This document shows positions 46,681 to 59,798 of a stretch of 64,000 nucleotides of DNA, in pieces. The notes beneath the pieces were generated by a model that did not search any database, was not told where the DNA came from, and was given only the letters and a program-made list of their open reading frames with translations. Each line of letters opens with the position of its first letter. The first letter of the stretch is position 1. The translations under genes and the position numbers were made by a program. This stretch comes from Bryum argenteum (taxonomy: Eukaryota > Streptophyta > Bryopsida > Bryales > Bryaceae), in assembly GCA_037043015.1 (NCBI GenBank), contig CM073327.1, positions 8,290,727 to 8,354,726 of the forward strand, given 5' to 3'.

Positions 46681-47529
46681 AAAGTGTTGGATTAAGACAC
46701 CTCTCCATTTGCTTTATGTGATCGGAAATGTCACCCATGTTCTCCTCTCCTTCTCTTCTCACCCGGTTGAATTATACCCTTCTAACTACCCTCTACTTTC
46801 AGGCTGTCACAGCCCTACGGTAGGTCACTTAGGGATTACTTGGTTTAACTATTTCCTATACTAAAACGACTCACAATCCACAAAGACCGAAACGGGTTTA
46901 CTCGTATGGAGAGTGTCTATTGTAAAAATGTCAATCCGGAGTTCACCATATTACCTCTTATCTCCTTGTCCACTTCTGCTACATCGACCACTAGGAAACT
47001 TGACCAAAATGGACACCTTGGGGTTGTTTGGGCACTTGGAATTGCACTCTTGCTACTGTGATCCCGTATTGGCGTGTAAATAGTAGTATTCTTACTCGAT
47101 CTAAATAAGTTTTGCCTTTCGCGAACTATTCCTCTCACACCTTTTATTCATACTCTATACTACTAGGGAACCTAGATCTACTTGCCCAAACGGCAAGGGA
47201 CTCTTGTACTACCCAACATACTCAAGACTTGGCATACAAGACAAGAAACAAGAGCAAAAACACTAAGGATTTGAGGACAAACATACTTGAAGTCACTCAA
47301 TTAGAGTAAAACAAAATTTGAAAAGACCCTAAGAGCTTCAGTCACTCCCCGCTAAGTAGATCCTTTCCGTACAACCTAGAAAAGGTTAGATCCGAGATTT
47401 CCAAATTACCTAATAGTCTATCCTGGCGGCTGTTGACGTCGATCTTCGACCTAAAAACTTCCTACCACAATTCTAGCTTCCAAATCTACCAAATACCAAC
47501 TCCGAGGGATTCGCTTGATCTTCCTCACC
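46681..47529. other. intergenic, no gene recognised
   Basis: No recognisable protein or repeat structure. Confidence 0.4.
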
Positions 47530-47900
47530 TTCCGGACTGAACTCATGAAATCTTGTCTAGACATTTTAAACGGACATAGAACTATATACCATCTAAAATG
47601 CTAATTAGCCTCATAAGCCACCAAAACCCTAGCTAGCTTACACATGTACAAGATCGACCTTTAGGTTTTCTGTCGTAAAAATGTCAAAAACATCTATTAT
47701 TTCTCAAAGCTTGTGCTTTGTGACCATCTTGATGGCAAAATGTCTAGTAGATGTTTTAAACGTGACAATGTATCAATGTTTTGGTTTTAGAAAAAATTAA
47801 AGCTAGAAATTGGGTGTTTTTTAAAAATCTGTTCTAATATTTTCACAAAACGTGTGATATGCTTTATTATGATGGTGAATGAAGTTGGAGCAATTTGAGA
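47530..47900 (+). repeat. dispersed direct repeat, copy 1
   Basis: Begins GAACTCATGAAATCTTGT and includes ACGGACATAGAACTATATAC and CTCAAAGCTTGTGCTTTGTG. All recur in the same order and orientation in copy 2 (48945-49285). The sequence is non-coding. Confidence 0.75.
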
Positions 47901-48944
47901 AATGGAGAAGTGTGAAAGGTGTTACATATTTCACGCATTTTCAAATATTCATGCCATTGATTTCCCTTATTTTTCAACCTCACTTTCGATGAACCAAATG
48001 CCCAACTCCTCTTATAATCAAACACCATTTCTTATTCCCTTCCCTTTTAAGGCGCGCGGTCTCCAACTTACTAGCATTTATACCGGCTTTAATCCATCAA
48101 GCACCAAATCCATTATTGCAAGTTCTTTTTGTCAAGATCCGCCCTTTTATCAGAAGAGACTACCTCTAACCTTTACATAGGGGCTTATATAAAAAGAGGT
48201 CTTACTCATAGGAAAAGAGTTAAAATATGACTAGACATGTTTAATATCCATCACATGTCGGATATGACTCAATTTCATCAAAACTTGAGACTAAGTTTGA
48301 TAAATTATCACTAATTCTGGTGAAGGTTAGCTAGTAAAAGAATTTGATAATTCTAGTGAAGGTTAACTAGTAAAAGAATTTAATAATTTCTAGACATATC
48401 AAATAAATCACCTTGAAGTGTTCAAGTCATATTGCGATTTTTCCCCCAATACTTAGTGATTCTAGATAGATTCAGATTGCAGACAATTTTGTTAGCCATG
48501 GTCTTTGTTAGCATGGCAAAAACAAAGGTTGAGAATCCTAGCGCGCGTCAAGTATGTTTCTCAAAGCGAAGGGGTGGGTAATCTATGTTAAAACTATCGT
48601 ATGTGGTGCAAAAATGGCTCTTCGGTGCACTTGATGTGAAAATCATGATGATTGATGCGAGTGTTGCTATTGTTACCTTTGTAACATTTTTGGACTAGGC
48701 ATGGATGAGCCGGAGAGCCAAGCGACAACATCATTGATAGTCTACTAGTGAAATGCTCGTGATTTTGATTAATCAAGAGTATTGGTTGGCAAACATACAT
48801 TCATTGCACCGTGCATGACATGTTGGGCAATCATCTTGGCCGTGCTACACCCACCTTACAATCTTGCTACCAAACCTCCTCGATGTACAGAATCTACTCG
48901 GAACTTGCACCAGTCTAATAGTTTTTAAAGAGAGCCGGACTAAA
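47901..48944. other. intergenic, no gene recognised
   Basis: Short open frames (for example 47902-48180) have no recognisable content. Confidence 0.4.
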
Positions 48945-49285
48945 CTCATGAAATCTTGTTTAGACATTTCAAACGGACATAGAACTATATACCATCTAGG
49001 CAACTCATAAAAACACTAATTAGCCCATTAGCCACCAAAATCCTAGCTAGCTGACATGTGTACTAGTTTGGTATTGTAAAAATGTCAAAAATATCTATTA
49101 TTTCTCAAAGCTTGTGCTTTGTGACCATCTTGCCAAAATGTCTATTTGTTATAAATTTAATAATGTATAAGTCTTTTGGTTTTAAAGAATTTTAAAGCTA
49201 GAAATTGGGTGTTTTGTGAAGTTGTTCTAATAATTTTCACAGAACTTGTAGTATACTTTATCATGATGGTGAATGAAGTTGGAGT
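48945..49285 (+). repeat. dispersed direct repeat, copy 2
   Basis: Diverged copy of 47530-47900, including the shared tail TCATGATGGTGAATGAAGTTGG (compare TTATGATGGTGAATGAAGTTGG near 47868). Confidence 0.75.
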
Positions 49286-49435
49286 AGTCTAAGGATAGAG
49301 AAGTGTCGAACGTGTAATATATTGTATTCAAGTGCTTTAGATAATGTAAAAACAAAATTGATTTTGTGTTATGGAAGAAAAAGTAGTTCCAATTTCTGGT
49401 TACAACAAGTATAGACATGGTGTGAAGAGGGTGCT

Positions 49436-50701
49436 TCAACCCCTAATAGCTCAAACAACCATTTGTGGTTGACCTCGTATGACATCAAGCCAAGATTTTA
49501 GTTATTACTCTTTGTCTTAAGATCACGATTAATTCTAAACTTTGAAGTATTGGCATGCCTAAACTATAATTTTTTTTAATGTTTTCTAGAGATTACATGG
49601 AGTAGAATTTGGTGACTTGGATAACAATTGCAACTTATTGACATGTTGTAGCTTACTGTTTCATTAGCCTGCAAAGGAAAATATGGCAAGATTTTTCCAT
49701 AGGCACTTGAACCTTTGAACGTCCCAACCTATATTTAGCCAAAAATTTTATTTTCAAAAAAAGTTTCATCAATGAAAATGAAGATAAGCTATTAAGATCT
49801 CAACTGTACAAACTTGTAATATACTTGTTCAAGGTCATGTCGACCAAAATTTTAGTTATAAAGTCTCATGGATCGAGAGATCATAACGTGTTAGTACTAA
49901 AAACAAACTGCAAAATTTCATCATTTTCACTTCGGTGTGGAGATTCTACCAACAAATCAATTCCGATAAAAAAAAAATCACCAACTACAAAGTTGTCACC
50001 TTCATCTCAATAAAACCTTTACCAAAAAAAAAGGCACCAAAAATTTTCTTGGCTCAAAAAATAACCTTGCAATGGTGAAAACTGTCAAAAATGTTATACT
50101 CAAAAAATTGTCAAAAATGTTACAAAGGAAAAATTGTCAAAACTCGACACTTTGCACTCAATTTCATGCCTTATCTTTAGAGCATCTTCGATATTGTCAA
50201 GATTTCCACCACTTAAACTAGACTCTAGTTGGAATCCATCCCAAAATTGAAATCCAACGGTGATGAAGAAGGTATAGCGCCTCAAATATCACCCATCTTT
50301 TCACTTTTCTCATTGACAAAACATCATAGTGAATCCAATAGCAAAAGTATTTGATTTAAAAAACGTCCAACTAGAAGTTATTAATAATCACCTTATGATC
50401 ATGAAAAGAAAGAAGTATGAGAAAGTATTTCTAATATTACATATTTGGCTTGCAATGGTAAAACGTGCCCCATGCTTGGAAATTCAAAAACAAAAGTTGT
50501 CTTCAATAAAATGCATGCCATTAATTCATTCTTTTACTTTATGAGTCTGCAATCTTTACCACACAAACTAGACTTGATTTGGAACCTAATTCAAGTGATT
50601 TCATCCAAAACAAACCTCAAATGAAGAAGTTATGGCTCTTCAAAGTTGATGCCTTCCATCCAAAATGTCGTTTTTCTACATTCGGCGCATTCAGGGGTTA
50701 A
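49436..50701. mobile_element. TTAA-type element (about 1.27 kb), head-to-head with the next
   Basis: Left end TCAACCCCTAATAGCTCAAAC, right end GCATTCAGGGGTTAA. The right ~250 bp (CATCCAAAACAAACCTC..., GAAGAAGTTATGGCTCTTC) is the inverted counterpart of the start of the element at 51214. It has no coding capacity. Confidence 0.55.
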
Positions 50702-51213
50702 GGCCATTGTATAGACCAATCAACTTCAAGTATTGGCATTCTAGGGCAACCCCTCAAAGTGTCAACCTTTGCAATTTTGGAATATTGGAAAGAAGGAGAG
50801 GGTTACTCACAGTTACTTTGTCAAACTTAATCGAAAAAGATATTTCTATCTCTACTTATGTTTGTTTCTATTCACTTGTTAGTTTACTATGTGCTATGGT
50901 ACAAGTCAAATGAAGGGTCCCTCAAAGAGACTATTAGTTTTGCACTTACTCATATCATATTTTGTGTTGTTTTATGAATTATTAGAGTGTTAGTATACCT
51001 CTCCCTATTACACGCCTCAATAATTGTGAATACCTCCAATGCTTGAAAGATAAATAGATGAATGATAGGTAACTCCATTTTGTGTCATATCTTTCATTTT
51101 GCTTCATTTTTGTCTCAACATAAAGTTGTAATGCTTGGTCGTAGTCATAAATTCCACGGCTATAACCTATTATATGGTGTTAAAAAAAATTTCAAATCTT
51201 CATCATTTTCACT

Positions 51214-51739
51214 TTAACCCTTATTCAGGCCAAAGGACAAAAATCAACACTTTGGATGACTGCAACAACTTTGAAGAGCCATAACTTCTTCATCTAAGGT
51301 TTGTATTGGATGAAATCACTTGGGTTGCGTCCCAAATAAAGTCTAGTTGGTGCAGCGAAGATTTCAGACCCTTAAAATGTAGTGTGAATAAATGACATGC
51401 ATTTTAGTGAAGACAACTCTTGTTTTTAAGTTTTCAAACACAAATTTTTACCAAAGATATTCCTACCAGAATTTGTGCCATATGAAGGATATGTATACTT
51501 CAAGATTGAACGGTTGAGATGTTAAGAACTTACCTTCATTTCTATTCAATAGTATGAGTAGGCAGAGTAGCGTCCAAAAATGTTGTCCGGAATAACTTCT
51601 GTCAAATGACATAAGAAATTCATGTCTAGAATGACATAAAAATCTGTCATTATGATTTTGTCACAAAATGACAAAATTATGTTTATGATGACATATGTTT
51701 GTGTTATTTGAGTTTTTTTTGTGTCTCTCTCATTTCTTT

Positions 51740-51782
<43 letters not shown>

Positions 51783-51902
51783 GTCATTTTGCACATGTAA
51801 TTCTAGACAACATTTTTGGTTGAATTCCTACTAGTGATTTATGACACTTTTTTGAGAATGTATTCTTTTCTCTACCAATGATTCAAACTACTTAGGGGTT
51901 AA
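51214..51902. mobile_element. TTAA-type element (689 bp), inverted relative of 49436-50701
   Basis: Left end TTAACCCTTATTCAGGCC, right end CTACTTAGGGGTTAA. Inverted similarity to 50400-50701 covers GAAGAGCCATAACTTCTTCAT, ATGAAATCACTTG and GAAGACAACT. It holds a ~40-nt T run (51742-51781). It is non-coding. Confidence 0.55.
51742..51781. repeat. poly(T) run
   Basis: About 40 T within the TTAA-type element. Confidence 0.95.
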
Positions 51903-52973
51903 AGTGGATTGTGGAGATACTCCATCAAATCTACTACAATTAGAAAATCTCTAATCCAGATGTTGTATACGTTCATCTGAGTAATGCGAGAATAATCATC
52001 AAAAAGAAAATGTCTTCCAAAATAATAGCCTTGCAATAATGAAAACTACTGGAATAGTAACAAAAGAAGAAAAATATGAAACTACACCCCTTGCATTCTT
52101 ACATCTTTCTTACATCTTTGATTGAGGTAGAATTCTTTTTTTAAAAATAATATAAATAATAATAAATAATAAATAATAATAATGCTACCTAATAGCGAAT
52201 AAAGGTAACATAACTCTGTAATGTAGAAACATCATTGTAGTTCTGATACCAAAATTAGAGGAATGAAAAACCGTTATGACTAGAAATCCATCTTATGATT
52301 GAACATATGTAAAACAATTGATAGAAAGATATTTTAATTTCACATACTTAAACTACTAGTGCTAAACATACCCCATGTTTAAAAACCCTAAAACAAAAAC
52401 CATCATCAATGTATCAAATGCACATCTCGTCTAAATTATCTCATCTAAATTGTGTAGGATGAATGAATAGGAATTTTGTCTGATAAGACAACACTGCATT
52501 TGAGAGCATGAAAATATCACTTTTTCCAGCATTCTCATTGCTCTCGTGAGATAGGCTATTAGCAAAGCATAAGTGAACGCCGACTGAGGCATAAAGAAAA
52601 AGGCCCACTTACCAGATTTTGCGCACAAAGAAAAACGGTAAACATCACCTTCATAAACGAGGATACCCATTAAGAAACAAGGTGTCGATAGACACAAAGG
52701 GCCCTGTTAATTGGTTTGTCTAAACTTTTTGACACAAAATAAAGTATTGAGACATTTCACTCAGCTAAGTTTCTCATTTATGAATTAAAATTGTGAGATT
52801 TTTTAAGAAAAAAATAGTACAAGATGAGTAATGTAGATAAGAGTTACAATAAGTTATACTTGAATTATGTGTACCATATGAACAACTAACACATTAGATA
52901 AGATGATAAGTTGGAAGAGAACATCAAAATTTTAGATGCAAATAAGTTGGTTTGTGGTCGGTCCAATATGCCT
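51903..52973. other. spacer, possibly 3' part of the Helentron
   Basis: AT-rich. A minus-strand open frame (52697-52431) has no recognisable content. The 3' end of the minus-strand Helentron should lie here, but I cannot identify a terminal hairpin with confidence. Confidence 0.35.
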
Positions 52974-53610
52974 CTAGGAGTCTAGGGTCCCTGAATCGTA
53001 CTCGGATGATGGTGCATTTGTCCAAATGTGATCTATATGTGAGTGATAATCACTTGTATTATCTAAAAAAGAAAGGGAGAGATTATGATCGGTCATGAAG
53101 TTCTTCAAAGTCATCGAATGCACATTTTCTATCAACATATTAACATTGAAATCTCCTAGAACAAATGTTGGAGAACCTACTGATAAAAGCTTAAATATAT
53201 TCTCCAGGTTAAGTAAATAGTAATTGACTTGCATCTTTGGAGGCTTGTAGGTTGCCACAACATTTATGGCTTGAGGTGTATTTGCATTGAATTGGGCCAT
53301 AATAAATTGGGCCATAACCCTTGTTCACATATGTACTACTATTTGTTACTGTCATATCTTTGTGAAAAAGAACAACAGTTCCATGGCCATCATAACATGT
53401 TAAGACATTAAATCTTTTCAATAGTAATTCATGAAGTTCTGGTAGTGATTGCAAAGAGGAAACACTTGTTTCATTTATACAAAGAACGTTGGATGCCATC
53501 AAATTTGGATCGGCAAACACATCCTTATAATGAAGTTTGAGGGATCGAGTGTTTAACGACTGAAGAATAATTCCATCACTCCTATTATGTTCAAGTGAAG
53601 GAAGAGCTAT
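52974..53610 (-). pseudogene. C-terminal endonuclease/exonuclease/phosphatase domain of the Helentron
   Basis: Directly continuous with the helicase frame (54117-53209): ILQSLNTRSLKLHYKD and VLCINETSVSS. Then, after a frame change near 53300, VLGDFNVNML and YHSHIDHIWTN. The N..S, NET, GDFN and H.DHI.T boxes are those of the EEP endonuclease family found in Helentrons and non-LTR retrotransposons. Confidence 0.8.
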
Positions 53611-55388
53611 TTTATATTTTGCAACCGATCTCAGGCGACACATCTCATCGGCAACCAAATTATCAACATGAAAATTCTTGGAACATATTGGAGACAATAG
53701 ATATAAGTGATCCTTTGATCGAATCATTGACAAGGCAGTATAAGTTAATCCATGTCTTACCACATCCTTTGGATCAAATGCCAATCGGTCAAGGCTTAAA
53801 CCTTGTGCACGATGGATGGTCCGGGCTGTAGCGGGTTGGATTGGAAATTGAACCCGTGTTACAAGGTGAAGAGGGTTCATACCTATTTGAATTTTTGCTG
53901 TCTTTTTTGTAATGAAAGTCCACTCGTTTATGATATTTGAATGCCGGCGATATTCCTCGGCAAATTTTAATCTAGTCTCAACTCCAACGCGAGGCGATCC
54001 AAAATCAATCCACACCAAGCTGTTTGGAAGGGTCGTGAATTCTTTAAATATTCCATCAGCACCGTTAACAAGGCCATCATGAGTGACGTGATTGCCAGCG
54101 CACATTTCCACCAACATATCCTTCTTAAGGATATTTCAGGATGCAAACCGCCTGTAAGACTAGGTATGTTTGAAAGCTTATACGAAGGGGGACATGTCTC
54201 CAAAGGTACGTCCTTCGCAACAAATTTGTACACTTCGCCAAGAGTGTTATCAAGCACATATTTATTGCGATTAGTTGTTTTTACATTTGTATAAAATAAA
54301 TGCGGAAACTTCATGTCATTTGGTGGTGGTCTATAACATAGTGCATTGATATACATAATTTCCTCAATAGGTTGTGTCGCAATTCGAAAGCGATTGAGGA
54401 TGCTCACAAATTGTAGGTCTTTTTGTCGTTCAACTTAAGCAAGTTCGTAGCATTCAACCCTCTTCTTCCAAAAATTTGGAGCTAAACCATCAAGTCCAAC
54501 GTTTAAGGATTTAAATATCCATCCATCACGTATGGGAGGCGCTTGTTACAAGTCACCTGTAACAATCACATTAAGCCCACCCATAAAACAGCTATGAGCT
54601 CGCACAATAACCCTCATTCTACAATCAACCATCGCAAACATTCGACAACCAACCAACGAGATTTCATCGATGACAATCAATTGAAGTTGGTCATATCTTT
54701 TAGCAAAGTTGTCACGCCGCTCATCGCTTAAACCCCCAAGATCCTGAAGGGTTTTGTTTAGAGGAATTCCGAGAGCACAGTGAATGGTTGAACCTCCAGT
54801 ATTAAAAGCAGCCTTTCCAGTGTAACCAAGCTTTAAAATCTTTTGTTTTAGAGGATGTGCTGCAGCATTGGTACGGTTGTAATATCGTAGAAGATACTAA
54901 ATTATACAAATAAGTGTAAACGTCTTTCCGGTACCTGCTCCACTGGTCAAAACTATAAAAATAGCCTTTTATGGATTCCTTTGCTTTCGATACATGATAT
55001 CATCAAAAATCAAGCGTTGTTCCTTATTCAGCTGCTGCACCAGAGATGAAAATTCACTACTGGGTAGAAATCTGTCGGGACAACTAGGAACACTCCCTTG
55101 TACATTTTCATCATTCTTTTTATTTCTCTCCAGTGACAAATCATATCGTTCAATACCTTCTATATTTGAGGGTATCAGAGACCCCAATCGCTTTTGAACC
55201 AATTTGACTACAGTTTCAGAAAAAGAAACATCAGCAAATGAATTTTCCGTATGCATTTTGCTCAACTCATTAACACGTTCTTGCAATGTTGTCCACTCTT
55301 TGCCGTATTTGCTTTCATTATTGAATTCGTAAACAAACTTTTTTACGGATTGGCACAATGGTGTATTGATGTTGATTAAATGCATCAT
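53600..55388 (-). pseudogene. PIF1-type helicase domain of the Helentron
   Basis: LNKEQRLIFDDIM begins the domain, followed by Walker A TSGAGTGKTFTL (about 54945-54910), GYTGKAAFNTGGSTIHCALG, Walker B LIVIDEISLVG, IVTGDL-(stop)-QAPP (motif III) and, at the C-terminal side, TRVQFPIQPATARTIHRAQG and HGLTYTALSMIRSKDHLYLL. In-frame stops occur near 54898, 54548 and 54438. Confidence 0.85.
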
Positions 55389-55409
55389 GCCAAGTGGAAT
55401 GACCGTCTT

Positions 55410-56890
55410 TTAGAGATCCCTCCGACTTAAGGAAGGAAAAAATAATAGAAGTTGCTCCCTATAATGATTTTCGGGATCTCGTTGCAAATTAAAATTCACC
55501 CATCTAAAAATTTGTGGTACAATACGTTTCGTGAAACTATTAGGGTGGTATTCAGCTACAAACTTTGCTAAACAAGCAGCGTCCAGAGCAAGAGGTCTGT
55601 ACATGTATTTGTCAATCAACGACTTGCAGAATATATTCGTTGAATCTGGAGGGAGTTGTTTCAATACAGCTGAGGGAAGTAAAACCTCGGCTCTCATATT
55701 ATCCTCAGAAGTGTTGATAAATTGAAAACTACGCGTAGTGTGATAAAGAAGCAACGAGAGTGTGAAGAATACACCTAGTTGTGCAGGCATTTGCTGAGCA
55801 TTTAAAAATGAGCTTCCCATTTTTCTAACGCGTTCACTATCACTACTATTCTCATACTTGCATTTTTCTAGTGTTGCTTTCTTCTCTGCAGTAACAGACT
55901 TATCAACCTTTGTCAAATATGAGGTGCAGTAACTCGCGGCGGCATATGGATCTAAAACAAATTGTGCATCAGTAGTAGCTTGCCATAAAGACCCATCCAC
56001 CTTCCAAATTCATTCGTACGAATATCGACAATATTCCGTTTCAGAAATATTGTACGTTTCTTCAATATACTACGTAGTGCCATTATGTACATCTCCTCAC
56101 TTATTTCCAAATTTTTCAAAAAATCTGTATGGGTTATTTCTTCTCCGAGTTTCATTTTCACCAAACACCCAAAGATCCTCACACAATTTTTGTTATGAAT
56201 TCCCTCATCACAACTGTCTAATGGTAACAAAATACTTGTTTTAATCATTGGAGGTTTGGGGAAATGAAAACGACAAATGGCGTTACCTTTTTTTCGACAT
56301 GATTGCTTATGGTGATGAATTTGAGAACTACGTAGGCTCTTGTCAAGTATATAGCGATCCGTTGTCAAGTGTTTGTCTATGGATTCTTCAATTACTTCAT
56401 TGGATTGTTTTCCAAATGAATGAGCATTTGTGATCCACAACAACCCGTGATCATGAGGATAACTTCCACTTTGAAACTCAGTCACAAAAAAATAATCTTG
56501 ACATCGACCAAACAATGAGTTGCATTTTCTCAAAAGTTTTCGGAACAATCTCATTTGTCTATCATAATATTGAGCACATGTAATAGGATCCATCCTCACA
56601 AGCTCTTGGATCTTAAAATCTACTCCATTCGATTGCACAAATTTATTTTCAACACCATAAGTTTTACGGAGTTCATTCAATGTATTCACAAGTTCTGGCC
56701 AGTTTGTAACTCCCGACGTAAGAGTAACAAAAAATGTTGGCGGACCTAGTTGTCTGATCATTGCAAACAAATTCTTTCGCAAACGATCTAAGTAATCAGG
56801 GGATGTTCTTATTTGAATCAGTTCTCTATATCCCAAGTTTGATTTGAGTATGATTTTGAGGTTCTTCGGAACTGCAACTTGAGCTGCCGT
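55410..56890 (-). pseudogene. Rep/HUH endonuclease domain of the Helentron
   Basis: LGYRELIQIRTSPDYLDRLR and AMIRQLGPPTFFVTLTSG mark the start of the Helitron-like N domain. The HUH motif is in EFQSGSYPHDHGLLW. CRFHFPKPP follows, and DPYAAASYCTSYLTK gives the tyrosine motif with candidate nicking tyrosines. The two open segments (56836-55952 and 56000-55410) overlap in different frames, so one frame change lies near 55980. Confidence 0.8.
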
Positions 56891-57347
56891 TGATCTTCGC
56901 CCCTTTAAGACGGTTTTTCGTATACGAATTCAAGCGGAAGACAAAACAAAATGAATCAAGATTTTTATTGTCTTGAAAAATATATTACGTATATGATATG
57001 CAAATTTTCGATTGACACTTGTTAGCTCTGCTTAAGCAATTTTCTAGTAAGATGCATTGAAATCGGGACGTTGGTGACCCAAAAATAAAGTTGGAAAGTT
57101 ATACTCTTCTGAATAAGGATCTCGAAACAAGCCCAAGGGCCGAAATTTTTTGCTCGGAGCAATTGCAATTGATTCATCATAATCAACAATGTTTTCTAGT
57201 TCTAGAATATTTTGGACCAAGGTATCCGAGCCGACATCATTCGTAGTTTCTTCATATCCATCAATCAAATTCATTTTTATTCTCTTCAAACGATTCGTTT
57301 GATGTAATGATATTATTTCTTTCATTCTCCATAACTTTTTTCGGATC

Positions 57348-58499
57348 TTAGTTTACAGTTATGTCTGCTTCCTTATATAATGGGGTTTCACAAAGGTCAG
57401 GAAGCTCTTTCATCACGATATTCGGCCGCAAGAAATCCGACAAATAAACAGATTTGTATTCTAACTTTCTTTTGAGATAAATGGCAATTGTGGATGAATC
57501 ATGTCGGAGACGTGGTAGCATGCCTTGAACTAAATCCAAATTAGATGAAAAATTTACGACACTTTCCCGCATGCCATATTGTCCATACCCCTTCAACTGA
57601 TAAATCTGGGAAAAAACTACACGTGGAGACACTAACGGTTTTTCAATATTGTTCAATGATCTCACAATTTCCATGTTTGAACAAGTTGTCAATATGTGAT
57701 CCCTCATAGACATGTTCCATTTTTTCTCTATGGAAGACATTCTTCGACATTTTTTACAGATAAAAATTGGTACTCTACGAGCTTGGATTTGATACTTTGT
57801 AGGAAGTAAGTCAATAATATCATTGGTTGCATAGCAAATTTGAGAAAAAAACCAAAGTTTTCTACAAAAATAGCACATATGTTTTCGAGTATCTTTGACA
57901 TCAACAACATATTTCAAAACAAGTTTTTCATCGTCGTAGTCGAAATCATCAAATTTTGACCTTAAAGGTGTAACACATCTCGCATTAACGGATGCAAACG
58001 TGAAATTTGAAGGTTTTTTTAACACCTTCAAGTGATTAACAAGTTGTTGATGTGACATAGGCATCACAGGAAATTTTTGTTTAAGATGCTTAATTATAAT
58101 ATTTGAGCGCATTTTCGAGTGCATTTCTAGTAATGCACTCAAGAACATGTCTACTCCTACCGTCCATATAAACATTTTTTTAGCATCTACTATTTGATTA
58201 AGCATGTCTTTCTCATTTCAATCTCGAATCTTATCTTGAAAATCATCCACACTGACATGTTTGACCTGATTGGCATCCGATTCAATCAAATATTTTGCAC
58301 ATATTACATTGTTAATTTCCAAAGGAGTAGTGATACTGATTTCCTCATTGTTGCTTTGATGTGTCGAGCTAGTCAAAAGACCATCAAAGTTATTCGTACA
58401 AACCTTGTCAATTTTTAAATCATGTATATTTTCTTTAAATTTAAGTTTTCTTTTACGCAAAAGAAATATCAAATGATTTTGTACTTGTTTAACATTCAA
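57348..58499 (-). pseudogene. Helentron N-terminal part: zinc-finger and DUF6570-like region
   Basis: One frame from 58499 to 57348 with a single TGA just before 58205. It contains HMCYFCRKLWF...FICKKCRRM (two CxxC pairs) and then VFSQIYQLKGYGQYGMRESVV and QGMLPRLRHDSS, the typical block that precedes Helitron_like_N in these elements. A separate segment at 57325-57044 carries SKKFRPLGLFRDPYSEEYNFP, the common LF.D..SEE..FP..F region. Confidence 0.75.
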
Positions 58500-59798
58500 C
58501 TTTAAATCTCAACATTGCTCCACAAATTTAGTTGCAATTTGTAAAATTGTAGATATCGAATGTAGATTATTTAGATACAATAACTTGGTATCTGAATCAT
58601 CATTCCATTTAAATTTTTTGCATTTTTCACCTACATTTAGAAACTTTGATGGTTTAGTACTTTTTTTTAACGAACTTCATTAACATTGGTCCATAGGTTT
58701 CTCACTAACTCGTTCATTTTATATGTAGTTGTAGGATATCACAGGTACATAATGGTCGTTTTCATATACAATTAACAAAGTTTGGTTAGAAATTTTTTCT
58801 CTTAGTCTAGACATTATCTTTCCATTTCTTTTATACCATATTAATATGCAGCATTTTAGGTACTGCGTGATCCAAAACAAAATTGTAAAATCACCCCACA
58901 AGCCACCATTTTTTGCAGAGAATGTCATTTTATTTAAGTAGTCGGTTTCCGAAGTTACTCATCCTTGAAGTAAATCATGCATAAATGAAGACTGTAACTC
59001 ACAACTCCTACACAAGAAAGCTTCATGTGTTGATTGTGTTCCAATCAACAAACAATTTTGTAGATGTGCAACAACATTTCGGTGGATCTCAAGTGATGAT
59101 TCCTTGTAATTGACCAAATAAGCAATAGCATTAAACAAACAGTCTCCGGAGAAAAATAGATGTGCGAATAAACAAATATTCCAATATTGTACTTTTCAGT
59201 AAATTCAATCGCAGGAATGTATTGAAGTTTGATGTATTTCATTCTTCCAATGTACTTTCAATATAAAATCCAAAATGCAAATATAGGAAACCCAACTTAA
59301 TTAACAATCTTATAAATTCACTTTAAATGAATTTTCAGATCTATGATTTACTCCTCGAATTTCATTATTATTTTTACAAGAAAAAATAAAAATAATTTTT
59401 AACCCATAAGAATACCAATAATTCACATAAATACACCCAAAAGTACCCTCCAACGCCCCAAAGATATGTACTACACACACCGTAAAGGTCCATTGTTGAT
59501 ACAAATAATCTGATGAAAAGATTAATTCAAATAATTTAATACTGTTCTTACCAACCGTAGTATGAAAAGAAAAAACTCCTTGAAGCAAATATACAAAATA
59601 TTTTTTTATTGCCTGGGTAAAGTATAAAATACAAAATAAAATCCTCCACCAATTTAAACATAAAGTCTATCAGATACGACGGTATATACAAAAACTTTAT
59701 ATAGGTAGTATATATCTTTCTACATACAAGCTGAAATACAACAGAATATAAAAACTATATACGAGATCTATACTAGTTTCTTGACAAACACCATATTT
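58500..59798. other. spacer upstream of the Helentron coding region
   Basis: AT-rich. Short minus frames (58928-58719, 59242-59045, 59588-59310) have no recognisable family. It probably contains Helentron 5' sequence. Confidence 0.35.

Larger units (their letters stand above)
52974..58499 (-). mobile_element. Helentron (Helitron2)-type rolling-circle transposon, coding part
   Basis: Minus-strand order: N-terminal zinc-finger/DUF6570-like region, HUH Rep, PIF1-type helicase and a C-terminal endonuclease. This is the layout of Helentrons/Helitron2 rather than of typical plant Helitrons (Rep-Hel without EN). The elements move by a single-strand, rolling-circle-like process using Rep nicking and helicase unwinding. 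Termini were not found. At least six in-frame stops or frame changes interrupt the coding region, so this copy is probably inactive. Confidence 0.85.

Noticed and set aside
51546-51794. Lysine-rich open frame
   Set aside because: It comes from the poly(T) run read on the minus strand.
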